Below, one piece after another: positions 1-4,037 of a DNA stretch of 5,213 nucleotides. This stretch comes from Patescibacteria group bacterium (GTDB lineage: Bacteria > Patescibacteriota > Minisyncoccia > Portnoybacterales > UBA2143): contig JAHJUH010000107.1 in assembly GCA_018829245.1 (NCBI GenBank), positions 1 through 5,213 of the forward strand, given 5' to 3'. The notes below the pieces were generated by a model. The model was not told the DNA's origin. It saw nothing but the letters and a program-made list of their open reading frames with translations, and searched no databases. Positions within the stretch are counted from its first letter, which is position 1. Each line of letters begins with the position of its first letter. Both the position numbers and the translations under genes were made by a program.

Positions 1-615
1 ATTCTCTTTATATTTATCTGTACCGCCAAAAACCTCTAATAAAAATTTTCTTTGGGTAACTGATGGAAAATTCTTCTTTTCCAAATAATCAAGATGACTA
101 CTCCAGCGATAATTATCTAAAAACTTTTTTGCTTTCTTACAATCCTTTAAATCATTATTCCGCCATTCCGGAAATTTAAAATCCAAAGGATTAAAATGAA
201 TATAATAAGGAATATGGAAAAAATGAGCTTCTTTTTCAATAAGAACAGATTTATATTTTCCTTCAAAAAGTGCACCGCTTCTTTTGTGTTTTTCATTAAA
301 ATACTTTGCATACCCCATATTAAGCTTTTGCATAAATCTCGGAATACCATCTTCAATTCTTGAACTTAATAATAAATGATAATGATTTTGCATTAGGCAA
401 AAAAGATGAATATTAACTAATAACTTTCTTGACTTCTTAATATATGGACATCCGATGTCAATATTAGATCTTTTAAAAAAATAAAAACGATTACTATCAA
501 CTCTTTCTTGATTATTAAACTCAAATAAATTATGAACAAAACGCAAATAATCTTTCTCGTTAAGAAAGATATCACGTTTATCAACACCTCTGTTTAAAAT
601 ATGATAAAACTCCAT
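1..615 (-). CDS. REP-associated / IS200-like Y1 transposase (RAYT), C-terminus beyond the window
   Basis: Single-strand DNA transposase of the Y1 HUH family; 205 residues are visible before the window edge cuts the 3' end. Starting at the ATG at 615, the family landmarks appear in order: YHILNRGVDKR near residues 4-14, the metal-binding HUH core FCLMQNHYHLLL at about 72-83 (His78 and His80), FEGKYKSVLIE at 117-126, the helix YYIHFNP at 137-143 that should carry the nucleophilic tyrosine, and YRWSSHLDYL at 169-178. These enzymes nick and join short palindromic (REP-like) sequences. The N-terminus is short: the YHI(L/Y)NRG motif usually starts around ten residues or more after the Met, but here it starts at residue 4. 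The frame stays open upstream to a TAA at 663-661 without another ATG, GTG or TTG. No good Shine-Dalgarno is visible. Residues about 52-59 are encoded by a 27-bp repeat that also lies directly upstream. Family assignment is firm; activity is unknown. Confidence 0.9.
   Translation of the reverse strand, partial: MEFYHILNRGVDKRDIFLNEKDYLRFVHNLFEFNNQERVDSNRFYFFKRSNIDIGCPYIKKSRKLLVNIHLFCLMQNHYHLLLSSRIEDGIPRFMQKLNMGYAKYFNEKHKRSGALFEGKYKSVLIEKEAHFFHIPYYIHFNPLDFKFPEWRNNDLKDCKKAKKFLDNYRWSSHLDYLEKKNFPSVTQRKFLLEVFGGTDKYKEN
437..463. repeat. 27-bp palindromic repeat, copy inside the transposase gene
   Basis: This is identical over 27 bp to the sequence at 617-643. Its core is the odd palindrome GACATC-C-GATGTC, flanked by AT-rich arms that pair imperfectly (TAATAT on one side, ATATTA on the other). 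It is read through in frame as roughly Ile-Asp-Ile-Gly-Cys-Pro-Tyr-Ile (residues 52-59 of the transposase). This position lies in the variable stretch just before the HUH core, where an insertion would be tolerated. It resembles REP hairpins recognised by RAYT enzymes, but that link is inferred from proximity. Confidence 0.85.
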
Positions 616-616
616 T

Positions 617-643
617 TTAATATATGGACATCCGATGTCAATA
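617..643. repeat. 27-bp palindromic repeat, copy just upstream of the transposase start
   Basis: This second exact copy of the repeat at 437-463 lies in the same orientation and exactly 180 bp away, so both are in the same reading frame. It ends one base before the ATG at 615 and would code for the same Ile-Asp-Ile-Gly-Cys-Pro-Tyr-Ile if read. A possible -10 hexamer at 652-647 would place the transcription start inside this palindrome, so it could act as an operator or a 5' mRNA hairpin. That role is speculative. Confidence 0.85.
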
Positions 644-646
644 ATT

Positions 647-652
647 ATTATA
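647..652 (-). promoter_or_regulatory. Possible -10 box of the transposase gene
   Basis: A perfect TATAAT reads on the minus strand about 30 nt before the transposase start codon and downstream of the terminator at 717-684. There is no convincing -35 hexamer 16-18 nt further upstream, and the region is so AT-rich that chance matches are likely. The placement is sensible because a gene following a terminator needs its own promoter. Confidence 0.3.
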
Positions 653-683
653 TCAATATTTTACATTAGATACAGAAAAAAGT

Positions 684-717
684 AAAATGAAAACCCGGCC
701 TTAATTCAAAGGCCGGA
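684..717 (-). terminator. Rho-independent terminator ending the pilin operon
   Basis: On the minus strand an 8-bp GC-rich stem (CCGGCCTT at 716-709, AAGGCCGG at 702-695) encloses a 6-nt loop. It is followed by GTTTTCATTTT. It begins one or two bases after the TAA at 720-718, which supports the view that the true end of the frameshifted last gene is at 718 and not at 947. It also separates the operon from the transposase. Confidence 0.88.
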
Positions 718-1189
718 TTATCCAATTGGAAGATTAGGTGCAAAATTCTTCTTCTGAAATTTATCAGATTTCTTAGGTTCTTTTAAAAGATCCAAAAGAG
801 GAATATTGTCTGGATTAGGAATTTTAGGTGGTTCTTTCTTATGATAATGACAGGAAAAACAATGTCCTCCTTTCAAATTAAGTTTTTTATACTCTCCTGT
901 CTTATTATCAAGTTCAAACTGATACCCTATTCCATTCCTAAAAAATTTATAAGATTGGAGACTGAAAGATTTTTGATCTTACTTTTCTAATTGATGACTT
1001 TACATCTGGACTTATAACCGTAAAATAAAGTATGTTTGGTTTTTTAGAATCAGGATTTATTAAATAAACAACACTAGATTCATCAACTATCCATTCAGTC
1101 ATTAATTCATTCGGATCTAGCTCTCCTTCCCAAGTAAATCCAGTTAACATTAAAAAAACAAACAAAACAACCAATAATCTTTTCTCCAT
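718..1189 (-). pseudogene. Secreted CxxCH-motif protein, interrupted by an apparent one-base frameshift
   Basis: No family recognised. The 5' part (1189 to 947, 80 codons) begins with a signal peptide (about residues 1-17, MEKRLLVV followed by a Leu/Phe/Val-rich core) and then acidic and beta-rich sequence. It stops at the TAA at 949-947. In the +1 frame the coding sense continues to a TAA at 720-718. Removing one base from the five-A run at 974-970 (five T on the plus strand) joins both parts into a smooth 156-residue protein. The 3' part holds GGHCFSCHYHKK (about residues 108-119), a CxxCH motif of the type that binds heme c, though it could equally bind a metal. A Pro/Lys-rich tail follows. 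The start is firm because a complete Shine-Dalgarno precedes it. It lies 37 nt after the pseudo-protease gene and is the last gene before a terminator. It may be a real mutation, a slippage site or a sequencing/assembly error; with correction it would be an ordinary gene. Confidence 0.75.
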
Positions 1190-1192
1190 CTC

Positions 1193-1204
1193 ATCACCTC
1201 CTTT
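1193..1204 (-). promoter_or_regulatory. Full-length Shine-Dalgarno before the CxxCH gene
   Basis: The minus strand reads AAAGGAGGTGAT, complementary to essentially the whole 16S anti-Shine-Dalgarno core, with 7 nt between GGAGG and the ATG at 1189. It fixes the start of the frameshifted gene. It contrasts with the other operon genes, most of which have no clear ribosome binding site, and suggests independent, strong initiation on this last cistron. Confidence 0.9.
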
Positions 1205-1226
1205 TTATTGAAAAAGTACTAACCCC

Positions 1227-1970
1227 CTACAAACCCACAAACCCCCTTATTTCGCTAATCGGAATAGTTTTAATTAATCCTTTGTAATCAACTAAATTCA
1301 AGCCAAGCACTTGACCTTTAATATTAATTAAAGGACTGCCATTAGCCAGAGAATTTTCTTCAGTTAAATTAATCTTTAATGTTTCTTCGCTAATACTTCT
1401 AATAACTCCTAAATTAACAAAGTAATTTAAGTTATTTTCTATTAATTCAACGCCAACTAGAACAATTCTCTGTCCTAAATAAGTTTCTTCCAAATTAGCT
1501 AAAGAAGCAACAGAAAGATTAACTTCCTCTATTTTAAGCAAAGCTAAATTACTTTTTAAATCTATTTTAACCACTTGAGCAGTTAAATAATTACCATTTC
1601 TAAAAACAAGATATTCAGTAGCCCAGGCTGGAACTAAATCAGCTGCCGTAACAATTAATCCATCACTAGTCATAATAAAGCCGGTTCCTTGCTTAATCAA
1701 TCCTTTATTCTGATATGACTGAATTGCTACTAAACTAGGATTAATCTTATCAATAGCACCTTCTATGGCTATATTTTCAGTGATGATGATTTTTTCAGTA
1801 GGATTAATAATTGTGGTGCCATTCATAGCATGCTCAATAAAGCTTATTTTAGAGAAAAAAGGAATGGTTGATAAGTAAGGAAGAAGAAATTGATCAGCTA
1901 AAATACCCCCTGCTCCGCCAATAATTAAAATTAAAAAAAGAGTTAAAATTTTTTCTTTTGATTTAAACAT
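1227..1970 (-). CDS. Membrane-anchored HtrA/trypsin-fold protein, probably catalytically dead
   Basis: A 247-residue protein with one N-terminal membrane anchor (about residues 8-26, after a Lys-rich start) followed by an extracytoplasmic S1C/HtrA-like double-barrel domain. Family landmarks are visible: GTGFIMTSDGLIVTAADLV (95-113) matches the GSG...G.(I/V)(L/V)TN.HV block, DLKSNLALLKI (137-147) the Asp block, and NSLANGSPLINIKGQVLGLNL (206-226) the GNSGGPLVN..G.V(I/L)G.N block. The three catalytic positions appear replaced: His by Asp111, Asp by Asn141 and Ser by Asn210. No PDZ domain follows; the protein ends about 20 residues after the last barrel strands. It starts 3 nt after the PilX-like stop and has no clear ribosome binding site, so translation is probably coupled. 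It is likely a binding or scaffold protein at the envelope, working with the pilin genes. The fold assignment is fairly sure; the role is inferred. Confidence 0.82.
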   Translation of the reverse strand: MFKSKEKILTLFLILIIGGAGGILADQFLLPYLSTIPFFSKISFIEHAMNGTTIINPTEKIIITENIAIEGAIDKINPSLVAIQSYQNKGLIKQGTGFIMTSDGLIVTAADLVPAWATEYLVFRNGNYLTAQVVKIDLKSNLALLKIEEVNLSVASLANLEETYLGQRIVLVGVELIENNLNYFVNLGVIRSISEETLKINLTEENSLANGSPLINIKGQVLGLNLVDYKGLIKTIPISEIRGFVGL

Positions 1971-1973
1971 ATT

Positions 1974-2348
1974 TTACCAATTTAATTCTACTTTTCGCGT
2001 AGTATTTCTAAATTCACCTGTAGATTCAATCTTATTTGAACCATTATAAGTGACAGTATATTTAGCATTACTATCAAAGTCAAGAGGAATATCCGTAAAA
2101 TTGCAAACATCTGATCCTTTTCTTGCCTCATACAAACATCTTTCTGCTCCAGATTCAGCTGCATAAAAAGCAACTGTTGAATCACCCATCTGTCTAGACA
2201 TTTTTATCTGTTGAAGCATTAAAGCGGAAATTCCAAAAGCAATAACTGATATTATGCTTAAAATCAAAGTTGCTAAAAGTATTGAGATAACTCCTTTTTG
2301 AGAAATATTATTATTTAATTTTATTCTAGTTATTATCATAACTATCAT
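1974..2348 (-). CDS. PilX-like minor prepilin
   Basis: A 124-residue protein matching the PilX/GspK position and style. A short basic leader ends in QKG (Gly19), then VISILLATLILSIISVIAF forms the hydrophobic N-terminal helix (about 20-38). It is followed by the amphipathic segment SALMLQQIKMSRQMGDSTVAFYAAESGAERCLYEAR (41-76), whose FYAAESG(A/I)E is typical of PilX N-terminal domains. Residue +5 after the presumed cleavage site is Leu24, not Glu. This is normal for GspK/PilX-type tip proteins and argues that the site is real but specialised. Cys71 and Cys82 could form a disulfide. The ATG at 2348 overlaps the preceding TGA (ATGA), so translation is coupled; Met4 (2339) is an alternative start. 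It is expected at the pilus tip, in complex with the three pilins encoded just before it. Confidence 0.83.
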   Translation of the reverse strand: MIVMIITRIKLNNNISQKGVISILLATLILSIISVIAFGISALMLQQIKMSRQMGDSTVAFYAAESGAERCLYEARKGSDVCNFTDIPLDFDSNAKYTVTYNGSNKIESTGEFRNTTRKVELNW

Positions 2349-2851
2349 AATCTAGAAGAAATTGTGCTTTGTAAATTAATTTCTGCTTTTTGCTCTATTT
2401 TACTTTTAGTTGAATCCACTTTCATAACAATAGTTACAATTACCTGATAAGGGAAAGTGTCTTTAGTGATATAGAAACTTCCAGTTAATTCAATATTATC
2501 AGGACTAACCACTTGTCCATTGCGCAAAAGACGCTTATTGCTATTATCAAACTGATAATCAAAAGTTTCACTATTAGCATTAGTGATATTTAAAACTGTT
2601 ACTCCACTGCCTGAATCTGAATTAATTAAACTCATTCTAATTTCTTTATTCATTGATTCTAAAATATATCGACTGACTTCTTGAGAATTTTGCAAGGCAA
2701 AGCTTTTTCGCTGGGCTTTAATAATTGAAAAAGTAATTGAAGTCATACTCACAATAATTATACTAAAAACAGCCAAAGCAACAATCATTTCCATCATAGT
2801 AAAACCAGCATCATTAGATAATATTTTTTTAATATTTTCTTTAAATTTCAT
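2345..2851 (-). CDS. PilW/PulJ-like minor prepilin
   Basis: A 168-residue type IV prepilin-like protein. The basic leader MKFKENIKKILSNDAG ends at the cleavage glycine (Gly16). FTMMEMIVALAVFSIIIVS follows, with the conserved Glu at +5 (Glu21), then the long helix and a beta-rich C-terminal domain typical of PulJ/PilW (IELTGSFYI, YQVIVTIVMKV). I chose the ATG at 2851 over the in-frame ATG at 2875: it follows the upstream gene's TAA by 8 nt and has GGAG (in the end of that gene) about 12 nt upstream. The 2875 start would overlap the PilV-like gene by 16 nt and add eight non-basic residues. The stop TGA is followed at once by an in-frame TAG and overlaps the PilX-like start. By analogy with GspJ it should bridge the GspI/PilV-like and GspK/PilX-like subunits in the tip complex. 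Confidence 0.87.
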   Translation of the reverse strand: MKFKENIKKILSNDAGFTMMEMIVALAVFSIIIVSMTSITFSIIKAQRKSFALQNSQEVSRYILESMNKEIRMSLINSDSGSGVTVLNITNANSETFDYQFDNSNKRLLRNGQVVSPDNIELTGSFYITKDTFPYQVIVTIVMKVDSTKSKIEQKAEINLQSTISSRL

Positions 2852-2859
2852 AAATTTAA

Positions 2860-3342
2860 TTATCTCCAATCCCATAATCTATCTTCTACAGTTAAATAAT
2901 GCCATTGTCCTTTAGTCTGCCATTTAATTTCAACAACTATTTTTGCCTCATTGTTAGAAATTTTAGTCAAAGATACCTTACGATAAAATGGACTATTATT
3001 TCCAGAATCATATTGATAAAGACCATTACTAGGATCAAACCTTAAAGACGTTTCAAGAAAAGGAATTAATATAGAACTATTATATTGAATAATATAATCT
3101 CCATTAGAAACTCCAGTATGCCAAATAGTCCAATCTGTATCAGCCCGTATATTTCTAACAACCTCTATGCCTTCCTGAGCTAAGCCAGAAGCAATTAATC
3201 TCATTTTACTCAAGGAAGATCCTTTAATAGTTGTACTAGCCAAGCCTAAAATACCAACCATGCCAACTGTGATAATAAAAAAGGCAGCAATTACTCCTAA
3301 AAGACTAAAGCCAGATTCATTTTTCTTAATAATATTACTCAT
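2860..3342 (-). CDS. PilV/GspI-like minor prepilin lacking the +5 glutamate
   Basis: A 160-residue prepilin-like protein. The leader MSNIIKKNESG ends at Gly11, followed by FSLLGVIAAFFIITVGMVGILGLAS, the N-terminal helix of PilV/GspI style (the family usually reads GFSLLEV). Here +5 is Gly16 (codon GGA at 3297-3295) where a GAA or GAG for Glu is expected. Next come LIASGLAQEGIEVVRNIR (about 50-67), a hallmark of this family, and a Trp/Tyr-rich beta domain. The ATG at 3342 overlaps the end of the GspH-like gene by 8 nt. No Shine-Dalgarno is seen, so it probably depends on translational coupling. Glu+5 normally aids pilin alignment and N-methylation, so this subunit may assemble differently. The family call is solid. 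Confidence 0.86.
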   Translation of the reverse strand: MSNIIKKNESGFSLLGVIAAFFIITVGMVGILGLASTTIKGSSLSKMRLIASGLAQEGIEVVRNIRADTDWTIWHTGVSNGDYIIQYNSSILIPFLETSLRFDPSNGLYQYDSGNNSPFYRKVSLTKISNNEAKIVVEIKWQTKGQWHYLTVEDRLWDWR

Positions 3343-3868
3343 TTATTTGAATTAAACCAGCTGTGGTTACAGTTATTGTTTTATTCAAAGAAGTATTTTC
3401 AATTTCTAAAACAATTGTTTCAACCTGACCAATACTAAAATTATTATTAATATATGTAATAGGATTTGGAGATTTAAAAAATATATCAAGCTTACTAGAA
3501 GGAGAAACTGAATTTATCTTTATCAAATTAGGCAAATTAACAGTTTTGATAATTGTATCATTTTGTGATTTATAGACAGAATCACCATTTTCATCAGCAA
3601 AAAGAATATAGAAATTATCATTATCTTCAGCATGAATCCCATATCCATGATAATTAGAAATATCAACCCCGCTCATAGCCATATTCTGAGCTTGGCGCAA
3701 ATCAGAAACTAATTGCTGGGCAGATTGGGCAAGAACATATTTTCTTTGTCCACCACGATAACTGGCAAGAACCGAAGCAGTAAGCAGGGTAATAATAAAG
3801 ATAGTTACCAATAACTCTATCATTGTAAAACCCGTTTGTTTATAAAAACAATTTCTTTTTAATCTCAT
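3335..3868 (-). CDS. GspH/FimT-like minor prepilin, first gene of the pilin operon
   Basis: A 177-residue prepilin. The basic leader MRLKRNCFYKQTG ends at Gly13, then FTMIELLVTIFIITLLTASVLAS has Glu at +5 (Glu18). The GspH/FimT features follow: YVLAQSAQQLVSDLRQAQNMAMSG (about 44-67), then YGIHAEDNDNFYILFADENGDSVY (76-99), whose Asp-Glu-Asn-Gly-Asp loop is common in this family. The ATG at 3868 is preferred because it gives a normal leader and lies just after a promoter. The reading frame is open for 30 more codons to an ATG at 3958, but those run through a terminator and an inverted-repeat element and look non-coding. No ribosome binding site is visible and the start lies about 7 nt from a -10 box, so the message may be leaderless. 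It corresponds to FimU/GspH, the first subunit in the canonical gene order. Confidence 0.88.
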   Translation of the reverse strand: MRLKRNCFYKQTGFTMIELLVTIFIITLLTASVLASYRGGQRKYVLAQSAQQLVSDLRQAQNMAMSGVDISNYHGYGIHAEDNDNFYILFADENGDSVYKSQNDTIIKTVNLPNLIKINSVSPSSKLDIFFKSPNPITYINNNFSIGQVETIVLEIENTSLNKTITVTTAGLIQINE

Positions 3869-3875
3869 TAATTTA

Positions 3876-3884
3876 ATTATACCA
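3876..3884 (-). promoter_or_regulatory. Extended -10 promoter of the pilin operon
   Basis: The minus strand reads TGGTATAAT, a perfect extended -10 (TGnTATAAT). The -35 region overlaps the T-tract of the upstream terminator and is poor, which fits an extended -10 promoter. Only 7 nt separate the hexamer from the ATG at 3868, so transcription should begin at or just before the start codon. Confidence 0.65.
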
Positions 3885-3893
3885 TTAAATCTT

Positions 3894-3921
3894 AAATAAA
3901 AAAATCCACAGGAATGTGGAT
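3894..3921 (-). terminator. Probable intrinsic terminator of the repeat/PKD protein gene
   Basis: On the minus strand a 7-bp stem (ATCCACA / TGTGGAT, 3921-3915 with 3910-3904) has a 4-nt loop and is followed by TTTTTTATTT. The stem is short and only moderately GC-rich. It lies directly upstream of the pilin promoter, as expected for a boundary between two transcription units. Confidence 0.65.
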
Positions 3922-3925
3922 GAAT

Positions 3926-4030
3926 AAGGTCCGACCTGAAAAACCCTAACCTTAACAAACGAAATCTTATATCACTTTCATGTATTAAGTATTTTAGATG
4001 GAAAGGTTAGGGTTTTTCAGGTCGGACCTT
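3926..4030. repeat. 105-bp element with perfect 28-bp inverted repeats (MITE/REP-doublet-like)
   Basis: The 28 bases at 3926-3953 are the exact reverse complement of 4003-4030, with a 49-bp unrelated AT-rich centre. Each arm starts with AAGGT and ends with ACCTT. It also contains an 11-bp odd palindrome AGGTC-N-GACCT (3927-3937 and 4019-4029) and a CCCTAACC/GGTTAGGG block. The arms do not extend by even one base outward or inward. It sits 7 nt after the stop of the surface-protein gene and 4 nt before the terminator hairpin, apparently wedged between them. No target-site duplication is evident. There is no open reading frame of its own. It could be a non-autonomous mobile element or a paired-REP unit; the transcript would fold into a long hairpin. 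Confidence 0.85.
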
Positions 4031-4037
4031 GGCTTGA

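Noticed and set aside
147..356. A 69-codon minus-strand ORF with a hydrophobic Ile/Leu stretch, resembling a small membrane protein
   Set aside because: It lies wholly inside the transposase gene in another frame, and the transposase frame shows strong family motifs over the same bases.
718..949. Programmed ribosomal frameshifting in the CxxCH gene
   Set aside because: The five-A run is short and I see no downstream pseudoknot or internal Shine-Dalgarno to stimulate a +1 shift; mutation or sequencing error is simpler, though slippage is not excluded.
1988..2185. A 65-codon minus-strand ORF
   Set aside because: It is an alternative frame of the PilX-like gene, which has the FYAAESGAE hallmark and operon-consistent overlaps.
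3869..3958. A 30-residue N-terminal extension of the GspH-like prepilin starting at 3958
   Set aside because: It would be encoded by the arm of an inverted repeat, a terminator and the promoter; the ATG at 3868 gives a normal basic prepilin leader.
3926..4030. The long inverted repeat as an intrinsic terminator or CRISPR unit
   Set aside because: The arms are 28 bp with a 49-bp loop and no adjacent T-tract on the minus strand, and there is one inverted pair and no spaced direct-repeat array.
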